Assembly (NCBI RefSeq): GCF_001468085.1 | Contig: NZ_LNZB01000015.1 | Location: 256,394 to 320,393, forward strand | Reading direction: 5' to 3' | DNA length: 64,000 bases | Origin: Legionella waltersii | Lineage (GTDB): Bacteria; Pseudomonadota; Gammaproteobacteria; Legionellales; Legionellaceae | Shown: positions 18,552 to 27,827 of the stretch, one piece after another | How the letters are laid out: every line of letters begins with the position of its first letter | Position numbering within the stretch: position 1 is the first letter of the stretch | Translations under genes and position numbers: made by a program | Notes under the pieces: generated by a model | Databases searched by the model: none | Told to the model about the DNA's origin: nothing | Seen by the model: only the letters and a program-made list of their open reading frames with translations

Positions 18552-19466
18552 ATGAAAAAAGACAAAGGAAAACATCGGCATATCTTTGAATCAACTACAG
18601 CAGAAGAACCAAAAATATCTTCAGCTACACTCACGTTACAACTATTAACCAAAGCAAAAGAAAAAAATAAAGAGGCAGAAAAAAAAGAGTCTGCTGATGA
18701 AACAGCAAAAGTACGTTGCAAGGTTTGTTTTAAAGAAATTGTACCTAAACGTCTTTGTTCTGGACATGGAGGTGGTGGTGGCGGCGGTGGAGGTGATAGT
18801 GCCTCCTCTGATAAGACATCTGAGGAAAATGCAAGCCAAAGTGAAGATAGATCTCTAGCTCGACCACGCAACATAGTTGAGACTACGGATGGATTAATAG
18901 GCGAGTTTGGTTCAGAAGAACTTGATTTAGAATCTAGTTTTGACCCTGAAATAATTGCTGAATTGATTGCCAAAGGACTATTGCTGGTTGATAGTGATCG
19001 CGCATCAAAGACCCTTACGATTAAATTGCTTTGTGAACCTAAGGAATTAACTGAAGAGCAAAGTAAAGAATTAAAAAAATTCATGGAAGCGATTATAAAA
19101 GAATTCCATGAATTTAAAGAAGAGAATAATCTTTACGATGATTGTTTACAACTCATTCAAGATGAGGAAGGAAACATACGTTCTCTTAGTATTACCATGC
19201 CCACATTAGCCCTATACGATGCATTTATCCAAAGACTAGCAAATAATTTAGTGCCCATACCCAGTCCGAAAGCACAAGAAAAAGATGAAGTCACAAAAGA
19301 GCGAACTCTTGCTCCAAATCCACTTTCAATGGAACCCAAACCTTATAAACCCTCTAAACAAGAAAAAACTGAGTCTAATAAGGATATAGAACCTAAAAGG
19401 ACGGAAGAGGGGGAACAAGAACAAGTAATATTTAACCCCTCTCCTTTCAATATGAAACCATGGTAA
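18552..19466 (+). CDS. Hypothetical protein, candidate Dot/Icm effector
   Basis: 304 residues, not recognised as a known family. Visible features: a charged Lys/Glu-rich start; a possible zinc site CxxC...CxxH (RCKVCFKEIVPKRLCSGH, about 55-72); a run of nine glycines encoded by GGTGGC-type repeats; an acidic middle; and a Pro/Glu-rich tail ending in NPSPFNMKPW. The last 30 residues contain the cluster EEGEQEQ, the E-block pattern typical of Legionella Dot/Icm translocation signals. Effector status is inferred from that tail and the low-complexity architecture only. Confidence 0.55.
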   Translation: MKKDKGKHRHIFESTTAEEPKISSATLTLQLLTKAKEKNKEAEKKESADETAKVRCKVCFKEIVPKRLCSGHGGGGGGGGGDSASSDKTSEENASQSEDRSLARPRNIVETTDGLIGEFGSEELDLESSFDPEIIAELIAKGLLLVDSDRASKTLTIKLLCEPKELTEEQSKELKKFMEAIIKEFHEFKEENNLYDDCLQLIQDEEGNIRSLSITMPTLALYDAFIQRLANNLVPIPSPKAQEKDEVTKERTLAPNPLSMEPKPYKPSKQEKTESNKDIEPKRTEEGEQEQVIFNPSPFNMKPW

Positions 19467-19535
19467 AGCTCTTGATGTTGATTATTAAGATTAATTGATT
19501 GATTTTAAATCATAAAGAAACCTATGCCAACACTT

Positions 19536-20702
19536 TTATAGTGTTGAAACATGTTCAGGGGATATTTTACTTTTTTCCAATTTCTCTAAAAATTCGTTAG
19601 CGAGTGTGGTAGGATTCCCTTTTGCAGTATTAATAACAGCATCAAAATCGATGCCTTTGGAAATATTAAGCGAAACACGTTCTTGGTTTTCAAAAAAACC
19701 AAACCGATTAGCTAGCTTACTATACTCCTCAATAGTTTTTTTAGAGCCTATGCGTGGTAAATCATCGGAGGATAATTCCAGAGAATCATCGTTGATCTGC
19801 AGTTTGACCACCCGATCTGAGGTGGTTACTATCTGTACTTCTTCGTGGTGACTTTGTTGTAGCGCATCAATGTCAACAGGGTTTTCTAAAAATAAGGAGT
19901 CACCATTTTTGTCTGTATTGGCATGTTTATTGACCATATAAAACAATTCATTTCTTGAGAGAACGTGCTCAGAAGAATCATCAAATAATTTATCTGCCGT
20001 GACTAACGTTGCTAACTGATGAAATGGAAATAATCCTTCCCGTTTATCCATAGGATTATCGATGTCCGCTTTACGATTTCTCTCCTGAATACGCTCACTT
20101 AATTTCTGCACTGGGCAATAAGCAAAAACTATAGAAGTGGTTAATGTTTCGCTTGGGTTTTCTTCACGATATTGCTGGGCACGCTTTTTAAAATATTCTA
20201 AACATTCTTTGGCGCTTTCATCTGGATTTGGCACAAGATCAATAACAATAGATTGCCCAGAATTGCCCTTATCGAACACCTCATCATAAAGCATCACCGT
20301 AGGATCATCGATTTTGGTAACAAAACGTAACTCTTTAGCCAGTTTAGATATTTCGCTTTCTATAAATCCCGCCTTTTTTAGGACGTCTTCGAGGTTAGGA
20401 AGCAAGGGATTAGGAAATCCATGGGTTGTAATTAAATGACTGCCTTTGGATATAGTAAGTACCCCTCTACTGCATAATGTTACAAGTTCATCTTCAGTCA
20501 TTAGTGTTTGAAGGTTTTGTATAACACCCGATGCATTAAGTTTCTCAAGCATGAATAATTTGAGATTACTCGGACTCATATTAACAATTTTATCCACCAT
20601 TTCATCAATACTCGAAGATTTCCACTCATGTGTTTTAACCAATTCTCTGCACAGTGATGATTTTCCTGCGGTTGATGACCCTAATAACAAAACAACATGC
20701 AT
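19536..20702 (-). CDS. P-loop NTP-binding protein, possible effector kinase
   Basis: 388 residues. Walker A at the N-terminus (LLLGSSTAGKSSLCRELV) followed by a kinase-like SSSIDEMVDKIV, reminiscent of chloramphenicol-phosphotransferase-like P-loop proteins, but much longer than that family (about 180 residues). The residues beyond about 230 match nothing I recognise. The central part has a possible lid region (LSERIQERNRKADIDN). It is convergent with the candidate effector upstream, and the C-terminus (LEKLEKSKISPEHVSTL) is polar. Substrate and role unknown. Confidence 0.55.
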   Translation of the reverse strand: MHVVLLLGSSTAGKSSLCRELVKTHEWKSSSIDEMVDKIVNMSPSNLKLFMLEKLNASGVIQNLQTLMTEDELVTLCSRGVLTISKGSHLITTHGFPNPLLPNLEDVLKKAGFIESEISKLAKELRFVTKIDDPTVMLYDEVFDKGNSGQSIVIDLVPNPDESAKECLEYFKKRAQQYREENPSETLTTSIVFAYCPVQKLSERIQERNRKADIDNPMDKREGLFPFHQLATLVTADKLFDDSSEHVLSRNELFYMVNKHANTDKNGDSLFLENPVDIDALQQSHHEEVQIVTTSDRVVKLQINDDSLELSSDDLPRIGSKKTIEEYSKLANRFGFFENQERVSLNISKGIDFDAVINTAKGNPTTLANEFLEKLEKSKISPEHVSTL

Positions 20703-21058
20703 GATAAACCTCTTAAATAGGGGACAATGGATACAATGTAAGCTCTATTAACATAGTTAAACTCATATTGCTCTGCCCAGATATTATACAAAAAAGATGT
20801 TTTATTTTTTTCTAATTCAACTTATTTTGCAAAAAATTTACATTGAATGAAATTTTCTAAATGGCTTTTGATAAGGTTATCTTTTGATTATGCAAACTAA
20901 GGGTTAAACTTCCATCTTTGCTTATTACAGATTGGTAGCCGGTTTAATTCAGAATTAACACTTTTGGTGGTTATTCCACAGGACCCCCAATAAGAACTCA
21001 GGCAATTCAGGCCTTTTCTAAACTCAAAAACACCGCGAATGATGAAGAAACAGTCCTC
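20703..21058. other. Intergenic region, partly an open upstream extension of the next gene
   Basis: The frame of the next plus-strand gene is open from 20948 and looks coding from about 20978 (GPPIRTQAIQAFSKLKNTAN, then DEETVLFQL) yet has no ATG. The remaining 245 bases are AT-rich with no feature recognised. Confidence 0.5.
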
Positions 21059-21832
21059 TTGTTTCAATTATGGCTTGATGAATTCGTAGATCTTCAAGCT
21101 TTTAGTCGCTGTTATCGTGCTCTGAATCAAAAAAAATATCTGGTCGAGAAAACTCTGCGTACCATCACCATTAGTGATGAAGCTTATAACGCATTAAAAG
21201 ACATCGCACATCAAAAAGATATTAGTATCTCACAGGCGATAGTGGATGGCTGTACCTTACTACAAGACAAAAATAATGAATCAATTAGACCATTGATAAA
21301 CACGGACACATTAAAACCTGGTAACATCAATCCAAAACCAACTGATTTGTCAATCCCAGTGATAACATCAGTAGCCCTTGGCCACACCAACGTCATTTCC
21401 TTGTTTGGTGATGAGATTGATGAGTCATCTGACGAGGAAGAGTCAGACACTGAGTTTGATTTCTTTGATTTTGAAGAAGTACGCGAATGGCCACGTAAAC
21501 CTGAAGGCTATGATTTTAGAACTAATGAGTCCTATAAAAAATACCGCAAATATATTGAGCGTCTTACTATTAAAAAACCAGACGAAAAACTACTGGACAC
21601 CTTTAATAAAACGATTAATTATTACCTCACCGAAGACAATTGCCACCAGATTGGACCACATCTGCTTTTAATCCGTCAGGAACTCTTAAATCAAAAGCTC
21701 CTTTCTAAAAAGTTTAATCCAGAACTCTTTGAGATCAGTAAGGGGTTTAACGTAGGCAATCTGACTATGGATGATTACGCAGATGGTTTCATAAAGCAGG
21801 TCGTTAAGGTGGTGTATCACTCGATGAATTAA
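21059..21832 (+). CDS. Hypothetical protein with a ribbon-helix-helix-like segment, probably N-terminally truncated
   Basis: 257 residues from a TTG at 21059, but the same frame continues upstream to 20948 with protein-like sequence (GPPIRTQAIQAFSKLKNTAN), no ATG and no ribosome-binding site, so the true N-terminus was probably lost. TITISDEAYNALKDIAHQKD, continuing ISISQAIVDGC, resembles a ribbon-helix-helix DNA-binding segment. An acidic stretch follows (DEIDESSDEEESDTEFDFFD). The C-terminal 100 residues are unrecognised. It overlaps the convergent minus-strand ORF by 147 bp. Confidence 0.5.
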   Translation: MFQLWLDEFVDLQAFSRCYRALNQKKYLVEKTLRTITISDEAYNALKDIAHQKDISISQAIVDGCTLLQDKNNESIRPLINTDTLKPGNINPKPTDLSIPVITSVALGHTNVISLFGDEIDESSDEEESDTEFDFFDFEEVREWPRKPEGYDFRTNESYKKYRKYIERLTIKKPDEKLLDTFNKTINYYLTEDNCHQIGPHLLLIRQELLNQKLLSKKFNPELFEISKGFNVGNLTMDDYADGFIKQVVKVVYHSMN

Positions 21833-22042
21833 AATATCATGGGTATCTGTGAATTGATGGGCGATTACATCACTGACTGCATTTGTCGTTTGTTCTTCTT
21901 TGGCCAGGATTAACAGTAGATGCTCTAGTTGTGTGGAAAGAAATTCATTAATCAACGGGCGAAGCAGTTCTTGCGTCACCTCTTTCCCAGATAAATAAAT
22001 GAGACATTCGTGCTCCAGTGCTTGAAACAATATTTTATTCAT
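21686..22042 (-). CDS. Hypothetical protein of about 118 residues
   Basis: Start chosen at ATG 22042 (MNKILFQALEHECLIYLSGK) because AAGGAAC sits at ribosome-binding distance; an in-frame ATG seven codons upstream has no such site. Mostly helical and Leu/His-rich, family not recognised. The last 49 codons overlap the end of the convergent plus-strand gene. Either the two genuinely overlap or one carries a displaced stop codon. Confidence 0.4.
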   Translation of the reverse strand: MNKILFQALEHECLIYLSGKEVTQELLRPLINEFLSTQLEHLLLILAKEEQTTNAVSDVIAHQFTDTHDILIHRVIHHLNDLLYETICVIIHSQIAYVKPLTDLKEFWIKLFRKELLI

Positions 22043-22233
22043 GGCGTGTTCCTTTAAAGCCATCCCTAAATATAGGTGATGGTTTCTTCTATAGTATTTA
22101 CTGCCTTACGGTTTGGGCAATATAATTGTCTTTAACAACTTGAGTAAATCGTTTGTTTTTATCATATAGCGGTGATGTAGACGATGCTATCGACTGTTGG
22201 TGATTACAGGAGTCCTATACGAAGTATCAACAT

Positions 22234-23178
22234 TTATGAGTGCATTAATTTGGGAAGTACATAGATCAATTCACCTATCACTTGCACGAGTGTCTGCGTA
22301 ACGATGACCGCAGGCAGTATAGGAATCGCGCCAGGGGATTGCAAAGGTAAGTGGCAGGACCACGAGTGAATTGCGAGTACTTGCGCTGAATGCTACTGCT
22401 CGGCTGGCAAATACATTTAGTCGAAACAGTCGAGCGACAAACCACCCAACTAAAGGTGCGACAATTGCAAAAGCAATGTAGACAGGAACTACTTTTAAAA
22501 CCACGTTAATCGCAAGGCTAAGCTGTGGGATCACTGCTTCAATGACCAAAAACAGTACAAGAGCTGTTGCGGGCACAGGGAGTAATCCAAGTGCTATTGA
22601 AATAAGCTTACCGGTTAATCTGCGTGCTGCCCATAGCTGCACGAGTATTGCAAGAATAAGTAGGAAGGCAATGAGCCATATAAACGCTTGAACAAATGGA
22701 CCTAACTGAACTAAGTTCGCGGCATTGTCTCCAAGGAAGATGCCCAGATGAATGGGTAGTAGTAACATTTGTATGATAAGAAGAGCAGGTGTAGCCACCA
22801 GCAACAAGCGGACATCGGCTTGCCCAAGATGTGAAAAGGTTACAACATAATCGATACAAGGGGTGAGCAAAACCAGCAATACACCAAGTCGTACCATAGA
22901 ATCAGTGGGAAGGAATTGAATTAAAATCGCTACAAGTAACGGAACTATGATGAAATTCACGCTAAGCAGAATTGCTAGAAAGCGAAACTGCACTAATCAG
23001 CAATTGGCACTTGGAGGAACGTTACAAACAGCATCAGAGCTAATGCAGGATTTACAGCGCCTTCAAGAATTGTTGTGCAAGATAAAAGCATAGAAATCAT
23101 GATCGCCACGATAACCGTGCCAAAGTAAATACTGATTTGCCAACTCTCCAATAGTTCCCTGATTTTTTGCATGTTCAC
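22234..23178 (-). pseudogene. Decayed second copy of the ACR3-like permease
   Basis: Parallels the intact permease at 4760-5725 along its length: N-terminus MNMQKIRELLESWQISIYFG, middle LTPCIDYVVTFSHLGQADVR, and SASTRNSLVVLPLTFAIP near the end. A short deletion near 22993 puts a stop after QVPIAD, and a one-base change near 22336 shifts the C-terminal segment (GAIPILPAVIVTQTLVQVIG) into another frame, ending at 22234. At least two disabling lesions mean it is not expected to transport. Confidence 0.88.
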
Positions 23179-23383
23179 TTGATCACCCTATGCACGATTT
23201 GCCCCTCTCATACGAGGATCATTATCCCCTCGAAGGGAAAACAATAACTTAATGATATCGTCTTATATCGCTTGATGGTACGAATATATATGTAATTTAG
23301 GGAGTTATTATGTTTTAGGAACTACTGCATTGAACATATTATTTAAAGTTTGAATTTTTCTGCTCAATAAATGCAGGACTTGA

Positions 23384-23690
23384 TTGACATATTATTACTT
23401 AGCGCATGTGAAAGGGAGGCCATTACAAAATGGAACAGGTAACAATCAATCATCTGTGACAAATTTATTCATTTTTCAAGCTGAAGCAGGATATGCTTTA
23501 ATGGGTAGTTGGATACTGGCAGTGAGCAAGCCATTTCAAAAGAATTTGAGTAAAACTAGTTCTGAGAAAACTGGAAATGCTTACAAAGTCACTTCTGTAA
23601 ATCCTACAGGGCGACCATTCGTCATGTAGGATGTTGGGTGCATCAACAACGACGGTTGTTAGATTTGACCTATTGGTATGATCAACAAAA
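23384..23690 (+). pseudogene. Remnant of a tyrosine integrase
   Basis: The reading YYLAHVKGRPLQNGTGNNQS, later AVSKPFQKNLSKTSSEKTGN and AYKVTSVNPT, parallels the N-terminal domain of the intact integrase at 40839-41888 (FYFQVHVKGAPEKTVQAKQK; AVSKQFQRSLCNTISEKTGK; AYKATSINRT). It then continues in another frame as an ATIRHVGCW / HQQRRLL-like stretch. There is no catalytic domain. It is a short decayed paralogue adjacent to the dead permease copy. Confidence 0.75.
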
Positions 23691-23716
23691 ATGACTTATA
23701 GTCAATAGGGATTCTC

Positions 23717-24502
23717 TTAGCTGCTCATCTCTCGAAGTAGAAAAAGACTCACATCATCCATGGTTTCATGCCCCTCTCTAAAAGGTTTTTCTAATACCCT
23801 AATGAGACGTCCAATATACAGGAAAAAATAAGCAATGAAGCCAAAAAGTATAAATGATTCTGGAGAGCCTTCGGTCTTTAAGAACAGGAGAAACAAGGTG
23901 AGGAAGCCTATTAATGATTCAGCTAAAATATGTACGGATGGAATAAATTGAGTCCTTTGAATTTGATATATTCGTAAGATAATTTTTCGCAATGTACCTT
24001 GTTCCGTTTTTAACCGAACAAGAAAATTAGGTGGCATGCCCAATTCTTCCATGGCGGCGAAAGAGGATGCCAGTTGATTAATTGAGATTAAACAAGGACC
24101 TAAATCGTGGTGATTTCCCTCATGATCTATTCCTTTAAAAAAAAGCCGTACTATTTTTCGAATATCCATATGAATTTTTTTTATATCAAAATTATTATTC
24201 CTTTGATGAAAAAGGGTTGCTTCCTCCAGTATGTTTTCAAGGGAGGCTCGGATTTCTGCTGGGAATTTTTCAGCTTCTTTAAAGTCTGCTAAAATTCCAG
24301 CAAGCAAAATACTGATAATAAAAATGGCACCGGCCATCGTGCTTGTAAAAAGAGGGCTAACGGCTACAAATTCTAAATTGAAACGATGAATAAAAAATTT
24401 GGTGATAACCAATAAAACCATAAGGGGGACGACCCAAAAACAGATGTGAAATTTTTTTAAACCGTTGCTTTTCTTATTCTTTTTATGGTGATGGCTCATC
24501 AT
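23717..24502 (-). CDS. Conserved integral membrane protein of unknown function
   Basis: 261 residues with a basic, His/Lys-rich start (MMSHHHKKNKKSNGLKKF), hydrophobic segments at about 22-42 and 52-72, a long soluble helical middle (about 75-185) and a second hydrophobic pair at about 190-230. The layout resembles DUF4239/bestrophin-like proteins, but I cannot assign it firmly. It heads the minus-strand flank of the metal-efflux region. Confidence 0.55.
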   Translation of the reverse strand: MMSHHHKKNKKSNGLKKFHICFWVVPLMVLLVITKFFIHRFNLEFVAVSPLFTSTMAGAIFIISILLAGILADFKEAEKFPAEIRASLENILEEATLFHQRNNNFDIKKIHMDIRKIVRLFFKGIDHEGNHHDLGPCLISINQLASSFAAMEELGMPPNFLVRLKTEQGTLRKIILRIYQIQRTQFIPSVHILAESLIGFLTLFLLFLKTEGSPESFILFGFIAYFFLYIGRLIRVLEKPFREGHETMDDVSLFLLREMSS

Positions 24503-24690
24503 GACATATCGTCCCTTGCTGGTTTTTGTAGTAGATTTAATAAGTATTATTACCCCTTAAAATCCAACTATACATTGATTTAATAATGATTCAATTTATT
24601 AATTGATTGACTAAAATCGACTTAAAAAGATGGCAAATACCCTATAAATTCTAAAATGAGGGGTTTATTCTTTCAGATTTTGAACCGAAT

Positions 24691-24882
24691 TTAAGTGTTC
24701 ATTGGAACTACATCAATAAAGAAAAAGATAATAAAGGCAATTAATGCAAAACCAGAAACAATAAACCCCATACGCCGCATTGTTCTTCCAGAACTCCCAT
24801 TGGCAAGAATCAACACTACAATTCCTATAGTGAAAATAATACCCGCTATAACAAGAATACTATGATTTAATCCGATGTCCAT
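24691..24882 (-). CDS. Small two-helix membrane protein
   Basis: 63 residues with two hydrophobic segments (about 8-28 and 37-58) joined by a short basic loop SSGRTMRRMG. No family recognised. A second small two-helix protein lies at 35977-36153 on the other side of the efflux operon, also near a Gly/His-tailed lipoprotein. Confidence 0.5.
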   Translation of the reverse strand: MDIGLNHSILVIAGIIFTIGIVVLILANGSSGRTMRRMGFIVSGFALIAFIIFFFIDVVPMNT

Positions 24883-24970
24883 CCTATCTCTTTTTTATCA
24901 AAGGAATTGATTCAAGTATAGATGGATTATAAAAATCCATCAAAAGAGATAAATACATCTGTTTAAGAGG

Positions 24971-25426
24971 TTATTGGGTATGTTTTTTAATGGAGTAATA
25001 CGTGTGGAGTTCGTCTATAATGGTTCGTAGTTTTTCAAAATGGGATTGAGCCGCTTCTTTGTCATTAGCATCGCTGCTTGCATCCATTTGAGTGGCCAGT
25101 TTTTTAACAGAAGCAATAGTGTTTTGAAGCATCTTTAATTGTGCTGGGGATAATTGTTGGCTTAAATTAGGTAGTGCGTTCACTAATTCAAGAACAGCAA
25201 AAACATGGTAATGCACTTCATTTAACTGATTGTTTTCAATCATTTTATAAAGAGCTAAATTGTACTCGTCTATTTCTTGAAAAATTTCTGGAATGGTTTT
25301 AGGAATAATCACTTGAGAAATTGGATGTTCATTTGCTATTGCCAGAGACATCGAGAATAAAAAAAGAAATAGAATTTTAGCACTTTGGGTCAATAGTGTG
25401 TTTAGGCTTAAGTTGTTCCTGTTCAT
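24971..25426 (-). CDS. Periplasmic helical protein of the metal-efflux region
   Basis: 151 residues with a signal peptide (hydrophobic ILFLFLFSMSLAIA, likely cleavage before NEHP) and a mature part predicted to be all helical, with His in HYHVF and HTYY and the segment QLSPAQLKMLQNTIASVKKL. A small periplasmic helical bundle beside an RND metal pump suggests a sensor or metal-handling accessory, but no family was recognised. AGAGGAC lies upstream of the ATG. Confidence 0.5.
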   Translation of the reverse strand: MNRNNLSLNTLLTQSAKILFLFLFSMSLAIANEHPISQVIIPKTIPEIFQEIDEYNLALYKMIENNQLNEVHYHVFAVLELVNALPNLSQQLSPAQLKMLQNTIASVKKLATQMDASSDANDKEAAQSHFEKLRTIIDELHTYYSIKKHTQ

Positions 25427-25465
25427 AAGTGTCCTCTTCTAAAGAGAGAAATTAATCTTTTTAAT

Positions 25466-25624
25466 TTAATGTCTTGGGTGGCCATGAGGGCGATAACCGC
25501 CTCCAGGACTCTTCGGAGTGTCATTACTGGTTTTAGTAGGTTCTGTGGATGCAGAACAAGAGGACAAGAACATTAAAAGTAAACAAACGGTACTTAATTT
25601 ATTTAATAATTTCAAAAATCCCAT
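25466..25624 (-). CDS. Small lipoprotein with Gly/His-rich tail
   Basis: 52 residues starting MGFLKLLNKLSTVCLLLMFL. The lipobox LSSC at about residues 20-23 predicts a lipidated Cys. The mature part is about 30 residues and ends PGGGYRPHGHPRH, a potential metal-binding tail. It lies between a periplasmic helical protein and a solute-binding protein in the metal region. A similar small lipoprotein with a GGFGGDGGHMHQ tail lies at 35783-35947. Confidence 0.6.
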   Translation of the reverse strand: MGFLKLLNKLSTVCLLLMFLSSCSASTEPTKTSNDTPKSPGGGYRPHGHPRH

Positions 25625-25664
25625 GGTACTATCCTTATTAGTTTATTAAAAGCCGTTACCATAC

Positions 25665-26399
25665 TTAGTGCGTTGGAATGATATGAAAATATTTTTTATA
25701 TAAAGAAATATAAATTTCGTTATTTATTATTTTTTCAAGTGCTTTATTTACTCTCTTTATTAGTGCAAATGAGTCATTTTTAGCCATAACTCCATAGCCA
25801 GTTCCTATGAGTAATGGTTCTCCAATCCCTGTAAATGAGTGCTGATTATTGATAATCCAATAGTCTGCAGAAAAATCGTCCATTAAAACGGCATCGACTT
25901 CATTTTTATTTAATGCACTGATTAATTGGTCTGTAGCAGGATATTCTGTAATAGATATTCCTGTCAATTTTAGAGTTATCCATTGTTTAAATATACTTCC
26001 TTCTAAGACGCCCACATTTTTTTTACTTAAGTCTTTCATGGAGGTAATTGAATTGTTCTGGGTTGTAATAAAACGTGCGTTGCTCAACAAGTAGGGCAGA
26101 CTAAAGGAAAATTGTTTTTGTCGTTCTTCGGTAATGATAATTGCAGCAATTGCTAAATCGATTGTTTTTTTATTTATTTGTGTAAATAACTGGTTAAAAG
26201 GCATGGGTTTAAATTGGCATTCAGTTTTCATTTCGATACATAGGCTAGACATTAGCTCAATATCAAAGCCAAAATAATGATCTTGATCGGCACGAATAGC
26301 AAAAGGAGGATCATAAGATACAATTCCAATATTCAATGGTTTAGCTTCTACTATAGAAGCATGTAACAAAAGAATTATGCCTATAAAACGAGTCATCAT
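25665..26399 (-). CDS. Periplasmic solute-binding protein (amino-acid type, SBP family 3)
   Basis: 244 residues with a signal peptide (MMTRFIGIILLLHASIVEA) and the family pattern: LNIGIVSYDPPFAI, GFDIELMSSLC, IDLAIAAIIITEERQKQFSF (signature region), KDLSKKNVGVLEGSIF and VDAVLMDDFSADYW. Such proteins deliver polar amino acids or similar ligands to ABC importers. No permease or ATPase is adjacent, so it may work with a distant importer or act as a sensor. It is divergent from helC with a 180-bp gap. Confidence 0.85.
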   Translation of the reverse strand: MMTRFIGIILLLHASIVEAKPLNIGIVSYDPPFAIRADQDHYFGFDIELMSSLCIEMKTECQFKPMPFNQLFTQINKKTIDLAIAAIIITEERQKQFSFSLPYLLSNARFITTQNNSITSMKDLSKKNVGVLEGSIFKQWITLKLTGISITEYPATDQLISALNKNEVDAVLMDDFSADYWIINNQHSFTGIGEPLLIGTGYGVMAKNDSFALIKRVNKALEKIINNEIYISLYKKYFHIIPTH

Positions 26400-26579
26400 A
26401 GTAGAGTCACTTTTAGAACTAACGCGTTAATTTTTATAATCAATAAGTTTGTTTTAACATGTATCCCAGGGTTTTAATACTGATTTCAGAGAATCAATGA
26501 GCAGGGGTGTATAAATGATTTAATTAAGAGTAAACTTAAATAGAGGTTCGTTAATACAGACATTTATTGAAGGGAAGGG

Positions 26580-27827
26580 ATGCTTTATTTTTCAAGAGGG
26601 ATACTTACGGTTTTATTGAGCTTTGTTTTAAACGAAGTGATGGCTGCTCACCCACTCACATTTAAAGAAGCATTGCATCAGGCTTATCAAAACAATCCAG
26701 AATTGCAGGCAGAAATAGATAAAGCTCATGCGATGCGTGGCTACTTCATACAAAGCGGGCTTTATCCCAACCCTCAAGTCACCCTGACCGCAGAAAACTT
26801 CGGTGGCTCAGGTGCTTACAGCAGTTATGAAGCTGCAGAAACGACTCTTTCCGTAACTCAACCCATTCCTTTAGGTCATCGTTTACAGTATCTGAAAAAA
26901 GCCACTTATGCGGATTATCTAGCCTCCCTTGCCAACATTAACGTGCAAAAAGCCGTGCTTTATGTTGCTGTAGGTGTTGCCTATGTGGATGCCTTGTATG
27001 CTTCTCAATGGCACGTCGTCACCAACAAATTAATTATTCTTAACCAGGATATTGTTACCGCAATAGAGCGGCGAGTGAAAGCGGGAGCTGGAGCAGAATT
27101 AGACTTAAGATTAGCCCAGGTACGATTGGGTGAGGCGCGTATTCAAGAGAATAAAGCGGGACGAGAGGCCTTGTTACAACGAGCAAAATTGGCGCGATTA
27201 TTAGGGAATACTATCCGGATTGATAATGAATTGGTGGATAAAGGATTACCTGGCACTTTATGGAACTGGCCGCATTTATTAAAAAAAATAGCAGGAAGCC
27301 CTCAATTGCTCCAAATGAAGCTTCTTCTGCAAGCCAAGCGTGCAACCATTACTGCGGTAAAAAAATCAGTTTGGCCGGATTTAAACATCCAACTAGGTGG
27401 CCGTCATTTCTCAGACGATGGCAGTAATGCTGCTGTTGTCTCAGCATTTGCCCAAGTTCCTGTCTATGATCGAAATCAAGGTAAAATCCTTACTGCTGAG
27501 GCACAGTACACACAAACTGCCCATGAATACCGAGGAACACAATTGGAGGTGCGACAAAATCTGTATGCTTCCTTTTTACAAGCACAGCAAAATAATTATG
27601 AAGCTCAATTGGTCACTAAATCGTTGTTACCGTTGGCGCGTAAGTCCATAAAACTTGCTCAAGAAGGGTATCAAATGGGGCGCTACACCTACATTGAATT
27701 ATCAGTGGCTTTAAATGCATTATATGAAGAAGAGCGACATTACCAACAAGCTCATGCCGACTATCACAAATCCTTAATTCAGATCACAGGACTTTTGGGG
27801 CTGGATAATCCCAAGGAGAGCAAATGA
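26580..27827 (+). CDS. helC: Outer-membrane efflux protein, TolC/CzcC family
   Basis: 415 residues: signal peptide (ending about VMAAHP), then two repeats of the TolC fold with the typical opening LTFKEALHQAYQNNPELQAE and mid-protein LRLAQVRLGEARIQ. It forms the outer-membrane channel of a tripartite heavy-metal pump with the next two genes. AGGGAAGGG precedes the ATG. Its stop overlaps the start of helB by 4 bp. The gene name follows the helCBA heavy-metal efflux locus of Legionella; metal specificity here is not shown by sequence. Confidence 0.85.
   Translation: MLYFSRGILTVLLSFVLNEVMAAHPLTFKEALHQAYQNNPELQAEIDKAHAMRGYFIQSGLYPNPQVTLTAENFGGSGAYSSYEAAETTLSVTQPIPLGHRLQYLKKATYADYLASLANINVQKAVLYVAVGVAYVDALYASQWHVVTNKLIILNQDIVTAIERRVKAGAGAELDLRLAQVRLGEARIQENKAGREALLQRAKLARLLGNTIRIDNELVDKGLPGTLWNWPHLLKKIAGSPQLLQMKLLLQAKRATITAVKKSVWPDLNIQLGGRHFSDDGSNAAVVSAFAQVPVYDRNQGKILTAEAQYTQTAHEYRGTQLEVRQNLYASFLQAQQNNYEAQLVTKSLLPLARKSIKLAQEGYQMGRYTYIELSVALNALYEEERHYQQAHADYHKSLIQITGLLGLDNPKESK

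Noticed and set aside
18768-18795. GGTGGTGGTGG tract considered as a microsatellite or repeat element
   Set aside because: It lies in frame within a coding sequence and encodes a polyglycine linker; no repeat-element structure around it.
18527-19084. 185-codon minus-strand ORF over the candidate effector gene
   Set aside because: Serine- and proline-rich (PPPPPPPP from the Gly run), an artefact of the opposite-strand low-complexity repeat.
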